Below are positions 11,346 to 22,936 of a DNA stretch of 64,000 nucleotides, piece after piece. Position 1 is the first letter of the stretch. Every line of letters begins with the position of its first letter. This DNA is from Medicago truncatula (taxonomy: Eukaryota > Streptophyta > Magnoliopsida > Fabales > Fabaceae), in the NCBI RefSeq assembly GCF_003473485.1, contig NC_053049.1, positions 7,440,001-7,504,000 of the forward strand, given 5' to 3'. Both the position numbers and the translations under genes were made by a program. The notes beneath the pieces are model-generated. The model was not told the origin of the DNA and did no database searches. It was given only the letters and a program-made list of their open reading frames with translations.

Positions 11346-11773
11346 GCATAAGGGAAAAAGGGAGGCGGAGGCCACTTATCTGTGTTGATGCGTTTAACTA
11401 GAATTCTGGAAAAGACATGTTCTCCATGTATATACATATATCAATGGCGTGTATCAATTCTGGTGGAGGAGGATAGGAACGGTGAGAATTAGTATGATGG
11501 TGAAGGGAAGGGAACGCATCGGAGAAGAATGAACTGTAACCACCGGGGAAAGTGGAGATGACATCGTTAACGATTGGATCCATAAGGGAAGGCCACTTTG
11601 AGGTGCAAATATTCCGCCATAGATTGTTGTTGTTGTTGCAGATCAGGTGGCGGAGTTCTGGAGACACGGTCGATAAGGCGGTTAAATCAGTGTGCCGTCG
11701 AGGCGTGGAAGGATGTGGCTGTTAATGATGTCTGAATCTAACCTACTGAAGATGCAGCTATAGTAGTAGTCAT
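11345..11773 (-). pseudogene. F-box gene relic (second copy)
   Basis: The minus strand opens with an ATG at 11773 and then RLDSDIINSHILPRLDG, in a shifted frame. A second shift follows before LTALSTVSPELRHLICNNNNNLW. FPGGYSSFFSDAFPSLHHH and ELIHAIDI follow. Another shift separates a last piece, VFSRILVKRINTDKWPPPPF. The C-terminal half seen in the 9.5-kb gene is missing. At least three frame breaks make it non-functional. Confidence 0.8.
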
Positions 11774-12229
11774 GGTGGATATTTTTGAGAGAAAATATAT
11801 ATTCATTCACTTATTCCTTTGTATTTATATTATCAATTAATCTTAATTATTATGGGCTCTCAATCAACAAAAATTGCTTAAAAACCCAACTTCAGCTTGG
11901 GCCAATGAATCTTGCTTAGGCTTCCACCTATGCAACTTCATGTTTTTTAGTTTTTTTTTTTTTTTTAATACGTAAATTTAGGTTAATCCAAGGTAAAAAA
12001 ACATTCAAGCTCAAAGAGAATTTATAAAGGTATTTATATTTACCTCCTTTCTAAGACGCTTTTTCAGTAAACAACTTCACGTTTTCATACCATTTTTCAA
12101 TTTTCAATACAAACCATTCCTCTGGTTATATTTTTAACAAGATCTAATTAATTTGCAAGTTCCTGACTTATTTAAAAAAAATTAATAAATTAGGTCTTGT
12201 CTCATTTGTGTTGTCGGATACGGTGTGGC

Positions 12230-12830
12230 AATTGTTGTGTTCAAATAGCAAAGCTCTTAATGTTGAGAGTAGTATGTTGTTGGGAGGGGAAGAGGTTGGA
12301 CATAATTAAAAACTAGCTAGTAGAGTTGTGGTCCCTATTTAAAAGTAAAGAAAATGTGTTTTTTTAGGGCAAGATTAAGATGGTTGAAAGGAGATGATGC
12401 AAACAGTAGTTATTTTCATGCTTGTATCAAGTGTAGAAGGAGGGAAAATGTGGTTGTGGCGCTTAAGGGTGTGTTTGGATTGAGGGTTTGGGAGGGGAGG
12501 GTTTGCTTTCCATTTTTAAATTACCAAAACTATGAAATGTTTTATAAAAAGTTAACATATTAACATGATAAACAATCATATAATACTTTAATCACACTTA
12601 ATTTATTTTAGAAAAACATGTTATATAATCCATAATTTAAAAACGAAAAGTAAACCCTCCCCTCCCCTCCCCTCCCAAAGCCTCAATCCAAACACACCCT
12701 AAAAGTGGAGAGGGGTTGGTGGAAATGCATAGTAAGACCAACTCTTAATGAGGTGAATCTCCTAATTCTATCCGGAGAGCAAAGTGGCAACATTTTGAGG
12801 GAGTTTTCCTTGAAAAAAAATTAGTGAGAC
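12230..12830 (+). mobile_element. L1-type LINE fragment, split by a MITE
   Basis: Plus-strand pieces read ARLRWLKGDDANSSYFHACIK (12365-12430), the linker before the reverse transcriptase of plant L1 LINEs (pattern WLKxGDxNTxFFH), and upstream LNVESSMLLGGEEV. After the MITE at 12467-12699 the frame resumes with RPTLNEVNLLILSGEQ, matching the next conserved L1 block. Stops and frame breaks are present. No ends are visible. Confidence 0.65.
12467..12699. mobile_element. PIF/Harbinger (Tourist-like) MITE
   Basis: The ends are GGGTGTGTTTGGATTGAGG and its inverted partner CCTCAATCCAAACACACCC. Both sides carry TAA (12464-12466 and 12700-12702), the 3-bp duplication of this superfamily. Size is 233 bp, non-coding. 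It interrupts the L1 LINE fragment, so it is younger than that LINE. Confidence 0.85.
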
Positions 12831-13172
12831 TGTGGTTTTGTCGGATAAGGAAAAAACTCCCTAGGAGCCGAACCTACAAAATATCTTGGCCGAAGAATAA
12901 AATTTTGAGCTATTTTTTTTCATATACTTATATCATATTTGGAACAATCAGAGAAGAAAAAAAAAACTATCTAGAAAAGAAGGTCCCACTAGCATCAGCT
13001 AGTAGGAGCAGATTGATTCCAGCAAGCGGGTGCTCGATGGACCAGAAGGACTCATATACTTATATCACATTGCATAGAGCCTATCTAAAAATATTTGGTC
13101 CATTACATTTTTTCACAAGGAAAAAATATCCTTAGAAATCGTAACGAGAAAAGTCTTGATGGAAGAATGAAA

Positions 13173-13215
13173 TTTTAATCTATATATTTTTTTGGTTACA
13201 TTTTTTAATCTATAT
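13173..13215. repeat. Micro-insertion with 13-bp direct repeats
   Basis: Direct repeats ttttaatctatat at 13173-13185 and 13203-13215 flank 17 bases (atttttttggttacatt). In reverse complement the insert reads tgtaaccaaaaaaa, like the last bases of a retroposon with its A-tail. Confidence 0.55.
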
Positions 13216-14008
13216 TTTATTTCAAGGGCTTCTAGTGCAACGCATATAGTGTGTCTTTCAATTTTTTCACCGAAATTTATGGTCTATAGTAGGACGGGAC
13301 ATGGCCAGCCCTGGCCAAGTGCATCAAAGCCCCTGACACAACACAAGGCCTCACACTTAGAGGCCTCAAAATTTGAAAGGAAAAAAAAACTTGTATCTAC
13401 AGACAAAATCTGTCATTAAATGTCATTTTTTTGTAGGTAAAAGTATGGAAGACATCAATTTTACCGTCAATTATGCATTATCCTTAAGTAAATGTTTATT
13501 TATCTGTAGGTAAAAATCATGTTTGAACCATTGCTCATATATTTAACTACAACTTAATTGTCTGTCACCATAAATAGTGTTGGATTTTTTTTCAATTATT
13601 TTTAAATGAAAATTGTCAAGTCTGTAACCGGGCCTCCGAATTGTCCGGGATGGCTCTGGGACGGGAAATAAGTGAATCAAACTTGCGTAGACTTGACTTG
13701 ACTCGATTCGATAAGAATTGATTCAGCTCAACACTCAGGTAGAGTTCGACATAAACTATTTTTCAGCTTGAGTAGGCTCGTTTAAAGTTTTAAAAAAATT
13801 TACAAATCATTGACCTTTTAAATTAAGTTTTAAAGAATACACTGAATAAAATTTAAAAATTACTGCAAGCATACAAAGGATAGACACAAATTTTATAAAC
13901 TTCAGTTGCATAAATATGCAGAAAAATATCTAATCTTAATACATGTAAAAGAGGCAAAAGAACCGACAATTCCCAAAACATGCATGTTGAAACAATCTCT
14001 TTAATCTT

Positions 14009-15054
14009 AGGGTTAATAGTGTTTTTCACCCCTGTAATATAGGCTATTTTCGGTTTTCGCCCTTATTAAATTTTCGGTTTGATTTCTGTCCATGTAATTT
14101 TTTTTTTTTCCGGAATACCCCCCTCCTCCCTCCAACTCAGCAAATCAGCCTATGTGGCGCTGACATGAATTTTTTTTTTCTTTCACTTGCCACGTGTATA
14201 ATTCGTTTTTTTTTTTAATTGTGAAATTTTAATTTTAAAAAACTCAATTTTTTTTTTAATTATCTACATCAGATTTTATTTTTTAAAATATTTGAAAATT
14301 AATTTTCAAAAATAAAAAAAAAAATTCAGATTTTTTTCCAAAAAATTTAAAAATCGAAAAAGAAAAAATTCAAATATTAAAAAAATCAGAAAAAACGATA
14401 AGATTTTTTTGAATTTTTCGGTTTTATTTTAAATTCAAATATTAAAAAAATCAGAAAAAATATTCGGTTTTTTTTCGAAATTAATTTTTTTTAAAGATTC
14501 TGGAGTTTAATTTTCAAAATTAAAAAAAGTTAAATTAGAAGAAACAAATTCGAAATTTTTAAAAAAAAGTCATATTTTTTTTATGGAAAATATTTTATTT
14601 TTAATAATCTGGATACAGATTTTTTTTTAAATTCAGATTTTATTTTTGAAAATTTTATTCTAGATTTTTATAAAATCATTTTTGAAATTAAAATTTTAAA
14701 AATTCTAAAAAATCATATTTTAAATATTTTAAAATTTTTGGAAAAAAAATCTGAATATTTTATTTTTGAAAATTAATTTTCAAATATTTTAAAAAATAAA
14801 ACAATTAAAAAAAAATTAAAATTTCACAATTTAAAAAAATAAAACGAATTATACACGTGGCAAGTGAAAAAAAAAGAAAAAAGAAAAATAAATTCCTTGT
14901 CAGCGCCACATAGGCTGATTTGCTGAGTTGGAGGGAGGAGGGGGGTATTCCGGAAAAAAAAAAATTTACAAGGACAGAAATCAAACCGAAAATTTTATAA
15001 GGGCGAAAACCGGAAATGGCCTATATTACAGGGGTGAAAAACACTATTAACCCT
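14009..15054. mobile_element. Large foldback (MULE-like) element, about 1.05 kb
   Basis: The ends AGGGTTAATAGTGTTTTTCA and its exact inverted partner open arms that stay complementary almost to the centre near 14530. The arms include the gcgctgacat/gtcagcgcca and cacgtgtataattcg blocks. The flanks carry taatctt on both sides (14002-14008, 15055-15061). If the end is set at GGG, the flanks are 9 bp with one mismatch, a length typical of Mutator-like elements. The interior is very AT-rich with no coding capacity. Confidence 0.85.
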
Positions 15055-15935
15055 TAATCTTTTTACTCTTGACTATAATTTTTGGAGGCTCTCAGCCTCT
15101 GGCACAACTTTTATACTAAAACAAGTTACTCAACAAATTAGGAAACTACATTTCCTGATCAGTCAAGAAATGATAAACATAAAAAAATCAATCAAACTTT
15201 CAAATCATAGAAACATTAAACTAAAAAAGGTAAAATAAAGGACATGAAAATTCAAATATGATAGAAATTTCTAAATCACTTCAATCTCACCCATTTGTAA
15301 CAACGGTTATAATATATTTTTTTTAAAACTCGGTATTCGATCCAAGAATCGAAAACAGTCATATTTAATATGAATTCAAATATAACTTTAATTGTAATTA
15401 AGGGAATAAACAAAGGAAAAAAAATAACAATTGTATATAACTACTCACCCAAAAAAAAAAAAACTCTAAATCAAACATCATCTTATCATCATCATAGTTG
15501 AGCCACACCCGAAAATGTTATATCTGACAGTCCATTCTTTTGTCAAAAAAGTCAGAGTTTATAGATCTTTGACCTTTTATATTAATTTTATAGAAGGAAA
15601 AAAAAAAAAGCAAATATTGAATTAAAATTAAATTTACCGCAAGTCTACAAAGGATAGAGACAAATTATACAAAGTTCAAAGCTGCATAAACATGTAATAT
15701 CTGATGTAGGTAACAGAGGCAAAGTAATCAACCAATCCGTAATTCGTTCGGATCATTGGTAGCCTTATTCTATAGTAAGATAAAAATCCTAGGAGTAAGA
15801 TGTGAACATTCTGCAATCGAAAGTTTCCTTCAAAAACTCTAAATATTCAATTCTTATTTGCCTAATTATGCCCATAATGAGTTGAAACCAATTAAAATCA
15901 TTTATTTGTCTTTTCTACTATTTATAAGACTTTAA

Positions 15936-16717
15936 GGAGGGTGTATTGGATTAGGATTTTAAAGGACAATTTTTGTTTAAAAAAGTCTTAAGGATTTTAA
16001 AAGACTTTGATAGATTTTGATTAATTTGATGATTTTAAAAGATTATTAAGGATTTCAATGGATTTAATTCATAAGATTTTAAAGGATTTGAAATGATTTT
16101 ATGGATTTCAACAGATTTTATGAATTTTAAGAAATAATTGAAAAAAATATCTTCCTTCAAAAAAAAAAATTGAAAAAAACATCATAACACACTCTCTTTC
16201 ACAAAATCTCAATAAAGACTCTTTTATTTATTTTTTGCGTGAGAGCTAGAGAGAGAGGGGGGGAGAGGAAAATAGAGAGTAAGAGAGAAGGGAGGAGAGA
16301 GAGAGAGAGAGAGGGGAAGAGAGAGGAGAGGAAAAGAGAGAGTGAGAGAGAAGGGATGAGAGAGAGGGAGAGATAGTAAAATCTTAAAAGAAAAAAACAA
16401 TCCTAAGAAATCTCATGTTTACATGAAAGACTTTTTCATGCTAAAATTTCACTAGAAAATCCCACAAAATCCATCAAAATCTGATTTATTAAACAATCCT
16501 TCAAAATTTGAATGGTTTTGAATACCACTAGACTTTTTTTAAGTGATTAAGAGTCTTGATTGAATACCACAAGACTTTTCTTAAATGACAAGGAATCTCG
16601 ATTGAATAACACAAACTTTTTTTTAAATTGGAAAGAGTCTTGATTGAATACCACAAGACTTTTTCATGATAAAAAAGTCTTTTAAAATCCCTTAGAATCA
16701 TGATCCAATACACCCTC
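15936..16717. mobile_element. Non-autonomous TIR element with internal GA tract
   Basis: GGAGGGTGTATTGGAT at the left and ATCCAATACACCCTC at the right are inverted repeats. Each is flanked by TAA, suggesting the PIF/Harbinger group. Inside, 16240-16376 is a purine (GA-rich) tract. 16520-16690 holds about four degenerate repeats of a unit reading gattgaataccacaagactttt. The only open frame here is produced by that repeat. Confidence 0.65.
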
Positions 16718-17159
16718 TAAGAGTAGGATACACCGATAATATATGGAATTCATCCTATCTTGAGAAATGAACCATCATATGAAGTCTTCATTTTTAGCCC
16801 TGCAGTTTATCACTTCAAGGCAAACACCTAAACGTCCACAAAACATGCATGCTGAAAATATTATTTAGGAAATTAAACTAGGACATCAAAATTGATGTCA
16901 TGAAAAATTGAACTTAAAACCTTGAGAGGAGCACACTTCAAAGTCTCAAACCAACAACACCAGATCAACCAAAGTTGCTTAAAACCTTTATAATCTTCCC
17001 TATTCAAGAATAAAAAATACCTCTTGACTATAAGTTAGGAGGCTCTGAGCCTCTATCACAACTTTAATACTAAAACAAGTTACTCAACAAATTATGACTC
17101 TACATTTCAAGAACAATCAAGAAATGATAAACATAAAAATCAATCAAACTTTCTGTTAT

Positions 17160-17600
17160 GCCTCAACAAAAGTGCCCCAATAGGTGAAAACCACATCATT
17201 CCGAGCTAAACACAAAGGTCACAAGAAGTTTTGTGTGACTCACTGCATAGAAGTGTGCCCAAAATCAATTTCTATCGTTGAAGCCCTCGCTAATGGCTTC
17301 TGTATACGACGCTGCATACCATAGATGCAGTTATCAACCTCTTCGTCTATATTAGTGTGACCTTGCGTCACGCCCAAGTTACGATTCATTCTCCACTTTT
17401 TTGCACAAATCCAACACTTTTATGATACCAACTTGAGTGTTGGAGTGTTAACGTGTCTGTAGACACCATTCTCCTCCGTCGTAGAAGCTTCCAATCGTCC
17501 ATGCCAAAACAATGCACACCATCGTGACGGAAGTTATTTCTATCAGAGAAAGACCACTACATTCTTCTGTTCTCCACCGGACAAGACACTTTCAAGTTAT
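17160..17600 (+). mobile_element. Possible LTR-retrotransposon relic
   Basis: This GC-richer patch contains gataccaacttgagtgttggagtgttaacgtgtctgtagac, which recalls the R/U5 region of Ogre-like Ty3/gypsy LTRs of legumes (cgacttgagcgtcggagtg). There is no second LTR or coding domain. Recognition is from memory of the pattern only. Confidence 0.3.
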
Positions 17601-18267
17601 GGAAACGTAAAACTAAAAATGGCATAACAAAGGACAGGAAAATTCAAATATAATAGAATTTTCAAAATCTCCTTAACCACTCCCATTTGCAAGAACGGTC
17701 ACGATACTCAATATGAATTCAAATATAACTTTAACCTAGAATAAACCTGAAATCCAAATAAATCATAGGACAATAAAACTCAAACAAAAGATTGGAGAGT
17801 AGATTAAAAGTTTAAACTAGCAATATGAATTCAAGTATAACTTTAAGCTAGCAAATCAAATAGAAATGGAAGAGCATATTACAAGTTATTGCTAGTTTTG
17901 GAAAATAACTCAGAAAAGAGTTAGACATCAAAGATAGATTATCAAAGATAAAACAAAGATCCGAGACTACACAAGGTTGATGACGAGAGGGATAATGTGT
18001 TTCTAGAGAGCGAGAGCATGAGCGCATGTGTTTTAAAAAAAAAATGGATTTTAGGAGCATCAAGACTCGAGTGAAGGTCAAAGTGTTTATGATGTAAGCT
18101 TGGGAGTTCTTATGAAATACCGGGAACAAATTTGGAAGCAATTCGTTATAGTAATCAGTAGTTTGCAGAACTATTTCAAATTAAGTTGAGTTTAACTAGA
18201 AACAGATTTTGTGGCCAAATTATGATAGCAAATCAGATATTATTTTGTAGTGAACATGATTCTGATG

Positions 18268-18425
18268 GATTCAACATAAAAAATGTATGTTTTAACTTTG
18301 CTACTTCTCTTCTAGTATCTTCTAGAAATAATAAACAAAATGTGTATGATATATATTTCGGGTGCAACAATTGTGACTAAAGGAACAAAATAAAGGATTG
18401 AAAATTAACTTACTTATCAATTAGC
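18268..18425. repeat. Second copy of the F-box flank block
   Basis: This is the partner of 11205-11345: tatgttttaactttgctacttctcttctagta and cgggtgcaacaattgtgactaaagg. It supports a duplication that carried an F-box unit. Confidence 0.65.
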
Positions 18426-18611
18426 AAAAACAAAATATTTCAAAGTTTATGATAACTATTGATAACTATGGATGCTCTCTTGTTTCCTGTTTATTTTATG
18501 ATGCTTTGTGCAACTTTTTCAAGCTAGTTTGGTATTTGGACATTATTTCCTTTTCCTTTTCCTATTCTTCTTCCTTTGCAAATTACTGATTTGGAATTTG
18601 TCAACCTCTTG

Positions 18612-18735
18612 CTTTGGTAAATCAAATTTCTTCCTCTCCCCATTTTGAATTGCATTAAGGAGAATGGTGGCACCTTGCTTCACTGTAACAGGACGTCTAT
18701 TCATATCTTCCATTTCAACTTGAGCTACGAAATCT
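18612..18735 (-). pseudogene. F-box gene relic (C-terminal fragment, third copy)
   Basis: The minus strand reads AQVEMEDMNRRPVTVKQGAT followed by ILLNAIQNGERKKFD, matching the last 35-40 residues of the 9.5-kb F-box protein (IEHMTG...LVNAIQNGERIIFD). The nucleotide word ccccattttgaattgcatt is shared with the parent 3' end. Nothing of the F-box itself is found upstream. Confidence 0.7.
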
Positions 18736-19180
18736 TACTTGGGCTTCCACTATACTACTTGAATTTGCTTTTTTTCACCCTAAAGTGGTTCGATTTGTAA
18801 CTCTCAAAGAACTTTTCATTGTGTTTATAGTTTTTCCGAAGATATCTCTAGAGACCTAAAGAATAAATAGAGGGGACAAAAGAACAGTCATCATACTATG
18901 TTCCAATTTCATGTGTTCTATACCTTTTTCAATTTTCAAACAAGATCATTCTTCTAGTTTATTAATGCACAAATCCTTTTAAAAAAATAAAAAATTGACT
19001 CATTTAAGGACCAATCTCACCCTCTTCTAACAAGGGTTCAACAAAAGTTATAGTAAGCCTCTTTATAACTCACATAAACTAACATCATAAAAATATGAGA
19101 GAAACACACTCTAAAATCCCATGCCTATACTATCAGGCTAACCTGTGTGAGTTAATTCACAAACTCTTATTAGATTAAGG

Positions 19181-19958
19181 ATGTAAATAAATATCCATTG
19201 ACGCGGATAACATGATATATGTGTCTGCTATGTTGAATAAATATGATATTCGTGTCATTTCCATATTCGCGCGGATATTCGTGAAGCGGGTAATCCACAT
19301 ATTCTAAGGTATCCATTAGTATAAATAGATATCCTTGGATACATTTGTATAAAAAATAAAATAAAAAATTGTTTATTTTTTATAATTAACTAAAATTTAA
19401 TAAATAAAGTTCATCACATTCATTTTCTTTTTGCCAAATTATAACAATATCCATACATAGAAAAATCGATACTTTTCATTTCTAAAAAAAAAATGTTAAT
19501 CACGTATAACTAAAACAAAGTTCATTGCACCTTGTGCAAGTGGAAGCACCTTTGAGTATCTATATATATCATTTTGATTTCTTAAAAAAAAAAAAAAAAC
19601 AAAGTTCATTGATTAAAAAAACATAAATAAAGGGTAATATTATTTGCTAGTTTTAGAGGAAAATTGAAACATCTTGTAATAATACTGTATAGTATAAAGT
19701 GTTTATTTATTGAAGTGGACATGGTAGTAAGATTATTTTTGTAATTTACTTGTTATAATAGCTGGTCCGAATATATGTGGGTGTGGATACCTTCGAATCT
19801 ACATTTGTATCCATTAAATAATAGATAATTGAAATATCAACGGATACCTTAATATCCATTAAGATATCCGTACATTAAGGTATCCGTTTTGTGACCGTGA
19901 CAAATTTTATCCGTGAATATCAACGGCTACGGCTGTGGATATTTTTGTTTTCCCTATA
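19181..19958. repeat. Non-coding repeat element with imperfect inverted ends
   Basis: The left end (atgtaaataaatatccattgacgcgg) and right end (ccgtagccgttgatattcacgg in reverse complement) are related, and words such as aatatccattaa and gatatccgt recur through both halves. Probably an old foldback or MITE. It contains the small retroposon at 19512-19611. Confidence 0.4.
19512..19611 (+). mobile_element. 5'-truncated retroposon with 16-bp target duplication
   Basis: aaaacaaagttcattg at 19512-19527 is repeated at 19596-19611 and flanks 68 bp ending in a run of A. The insert begins caccttgtgcaagtgg. The structure (long direct repeat, A-tail) is that of a SINE or truncated LINE copied by target-primed reverse transcription. 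Confidence 0.65.
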
Positions 19959-20379
19959 TTAAATTAGATACATCACAATCAAATCATGAATCAAAATTGT
20001 TGATGATTAAATTAAAAAGTCGTCTTAGTTGAACATCACTAGGTGGTTTCACAAATTTGTTCTTATCACTGCTTGCTTAGTAGAGGAAAGAACGATGATG
20101 GTAAGAGAGCGATAAATGTAATTCCTGCAGTCTTGTCACCTCATGCGGTGAAAAAAATGATGTTAAAGCACCTTCTAAACAAAAGCAAATCATCATCAGG
20201 AAAAAGAAGAGTTTAAGAATTGAAATTTACAAAATGGACTCATTTATAATATTTATGTGACGAAATTGCCCTTGTATGATATACGGTGTTGTTGCATGCA
20301 TCATCCTAAAATAAGAGGTATGATATAGGGTCACACTCTCTAATACACCTTAATAATAACTCGCTACCTCATCCACTTT

Positions 20380-20426
20380 TTCTTCTCATTACATTTTTTT
20401 TTGACAAACTTTCTTCTTCTCATTAC
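20380..20426. repeat. Micro-insertion with 13-bp direct repeats
   Basis: ttcttctcattac at 20380-20392 and 20414-20426 flank 21 bases, attttttttttgacaaact plus two. In reverse complement the insert ends gtcaaaaaaaaaat, an A-tail. Confidence 0.5.
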
Positions 20427-20547
20427 TTGCTACCGGTTTAATTATTTATTGTTAATATTATTTGGATTTTAACTTAAAAAATGTTCTTTTATTTAAAATA
20501 AAAAAAACTTAAAAAAATATTCCTCTTCCTGCGCACTTCAACTTTAA

Positions 20548-21466
20548 GACCAAGTGCAATGGATAGTTGAATGGAAGCTTCAACATGTTGGAACCATTGA
20601 TGTGGGTGTTGAAAGTGAGTGGAAAGATGATGTGGATGAAAGAGGTGATGAATCCATTAAACTAGTTGAACTATATCCCGGTCAGGCCACGTGGCGCAAA
20701 TCGGTTGGGCAAAAATGGTGCGTGAGATGCACGCGCCGACAGGGCACGTGTGGGAACTGCGCACGCGGAGAGAGAAAGAGGAATGGATAAAGACAGGACA
20801 CGTTTCGATTGGCTACTTGGATTTTTATCATCTTAATATTTTGGACTCAATTATTTCATTGCAAATATTTTTATTTTATTTTTTTTTACCAAAATTTGTG
20901 ATTTTTTTTTTTCTATATAAATAGAGACTTGAATCATTTGATTTGGACACAAAAAAAAAAAAAAAAACTAAGTTTTTCACTCTAGCTTTCTATTAGTTTT
21001 TCTTTTGAGGTCATGCATCATATTACATAATATGATTGTTGAGGATGAATGAGATACATATGTTCAACGTTGGACCGATTTTGAGCAATCTGAGGAAAGT
21101 GGATCTATTATACCGCAACCATACTCGACTGAGGTGTTACACACTTTTGCAAATCATGTGCGTGCTAGATCCGAGTTGCGTGATCCAAATGTTCATCATG
21201 AATTACAAGCAGATCTAGTGAAGCACATATGGACAAAGTTTGGAATGTTTCATGATTGAAGATGATTTGTATCGTACTAAATAAATTACTTGTTTGTTGT
21301 CTTGCATTTTAAGCTATTTTGTGTCGTGTGCTTAGTTTGTTGTATTGCATTTTAAGTTAAGAAAATAAAAATAAATTATTTACGAGAGAGAAAATGATGT
21401 GGAGTGTTGGAAATTAAAAAAATGATCTTGAGGGTTGTTGAATGTTTTTAACCATACTAAATGGTC
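20548..21466 (+). mobile_element. PIF/Harbinger-derived element, internally deleted
   Basis: The ends GACCAAGTGCAATGG and CCATACTAAATGGTC are imperfect inverted repeats. Each is flanked by TAA (20545-20547 and 21467-21469). The interior keeps the last part of a Harbinger transposase (see 21032-21259) and a GC-rich 5' part with several cacgtg-like words. Size is 919 bp, so most of the transposase and the Myb-like gene are gone. Confidence 0.65.
21032..21259 (+). pseudogene. Harbinger transposase C-terminal fragment
   Basis: The frame reads MIVEDE, a TGA in place of the usual Arg codon, then DTYVQRWTDFEQSE, TEVLHTFANHVRARSELRD and ADLVKHIWTKFG, ending in a stop at 21257-21259. This is the conserved tail of plant PIF/Harbinger (DDE_Tnp_4) transposases. 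The catalytic DDE core is absent. One CGA-to-TGA change is the only break in these 75 codons. Confidence 0.75.
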
Positions 21467-22758
21467 TAACATCCCACCCTTGTCTTTTTAGGTTCAAGGA
21501 TTCAACAAACAAATTTGTAAGTTTATTGTCGGAAACATTTTTCCGAAGACTATGACAAACATTATTTTTACTTCACATTTTAAAATCAATTAATCCAAAT
21601 CACTAATTCACTGTTCAATATCTCCACAATCTTTCTTCACATTTTTCTTCAATTCAGACATCAAAGTTAGAACCCTTTTCAATTTCTTCCACTCCCTGTT
21701 ACTTTGTATTTGAACTCCATCAAAGAATTTTCATCTATGTACTCTTGTTTGCATATGGGTATTTGGTAACATTTTAATCTTTGCTTCAAATTTCATGGGT
21801 TGTAAATTTCATGAACGTTCTGTTGGAGTTTTTTCTGTAAACATTGCAGATAAATTCTAATAGCAACTCCAGCGGCGTTATTTTGCAATGGTCCGCCAGC
21901 TTGGAGTTCCAAAAGGTGAGTTATTGTACAATATTTATCATTGGAGTACGCCACCATGGAGGTACCGTGCGTAACGTAACCAAACTTTATTGTTACTTAG
22001 ATTAAAAAACAATATTTGCCTTACTTTGTTTTACGTTTTTGTGTGATGTATTTTGTTTAATGTTGTTAGTTGTAGCCAATATCAATTTTTTGACTCAGCA
22101 TATATCAAATTATGTTACCATTGTTTTATAAATCTGAATGGTTATCTTTTTTTTCCACAATATATACCGTTTATTCTTCAGATTGATATTAATTTAAAAT
22201 ACTGAAATTAAATATTTTAAGGTGCAATAATATTAAATATAAATATAATATTAATATTTGGGGTAAAGTAAGTTGTGGGACTCAATATGAGTTTTTGTAA
22301 GGTTCACCATTGAAGTTAAAAATGAGTGAGTTGCTTAGAGATGACGTGTCACAATGGAATCCACAAAGTAATCAAAAAAAAGAGCTCACCATTGAAGGTG
22401 CTCTAAAAAATATAGTTTTCAATCGTTACAACCACTTAATAGGTAAGAGAGTGAAAAAAACACATGAGGTGACGAGTTATTATTGAGATGTGTTGTAGGG
22501 TGTGACCCTTACATTCCTCCTTAAAATAATTTGTGTTTAGTTACCATTTTTTATAAATATTTATTTTCAAGTCAATTTCTTTTACTTTCTAATGGACACT
22601 TATTAGCAAAACTATTTTTAAGAGGTAAACCACCAAAAGGACATTACCATAGTTGACTATACAACAAGTCACTACTAATGCTATTTATTTTGGGCAAATA
22701 GTTGTTTTGATTCTTGAATGCGTCACAAATAACTGCAATCCTTTAGATATATGAAATC

Positions 22759-22936
22759 AAGGGAAATGCTAACAAGTGCTTCGGGACACTTTTTAAGGAC
22801 TATAAATAGCAAGTATTTATAAAAATACATGTAATCAATGCATTGAAAATCGAAATGTTTAATTTTTCTAAAGAATAATTGCTTGTTTTGATATGCTTAA
22901 AGAGTGCCCCGGGAACACTCGTTAACAAGACACATC
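22759..22936. repeat. Interspersed repeat family, copy 1
   Basis: The segment runs from aaatgctaacaagtgcttcggg to gccccgggaacactcgttaacaag, with inverted ends and an inner tgtaatcaatgcattgaaaatcgaaat block. Closely related copies are at 37708-37862 and, more degraded, 59267-59395. A MITE-like family of 130-180 bp. Confidence 0.65.

Larger units (their letters stand above)
13795..17155. repeat. Degenerate tandem duplication units
   Basis: Several non-coding blocks occur two or three times here. Examples are the ggaggctct-agcctct...actaaaacaagttactcaacaaatta block at 15080-15200 and again at 17035-17155; the tttgacctttta block at 13810 and 15570; the acaaaggatagacacaaatt block at 13875 and 15645; and aaaacatgcatg at 13975 and 16845. 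They appear to be flanks of the decayed F-box array. The first block is now interrupted by the foldback at 14009-15054, which the other copy lacks. Confidence 0.6.
20300..22530. mobile_element. Long TIR element, about 2.2 kb
   Basis: The left arm (agggtcacactctctaatacaccttaataataactcgctacctcat) has an inverted partner at 22445-22512 (atgaggtgacgagttattattgagatgtgttgtagggtgtgaccct). The match continues weakly on both sides. The enclosed DNA contains the Harbinger-like element at 20548-21466 and, near 21846-21914, an exon-like stretch (cattgcag acceptor, ag|gtgagt donor) that I cannot assign. Exact ends and target duplication are not clear. Confidence 0.55.

Noticed and set aside
16528-16713. 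Open frame of 61 codons with repeated YSIKTL-NLKK
   Set aside because: Produced by a degenerate minisatellite inside a MITE.
20554-20790. 78-codon open frame at the start of the Harbinger element
   Set aside because: GC-rich non-coding terminal part of the element; no transposase or Myb similarity seen.
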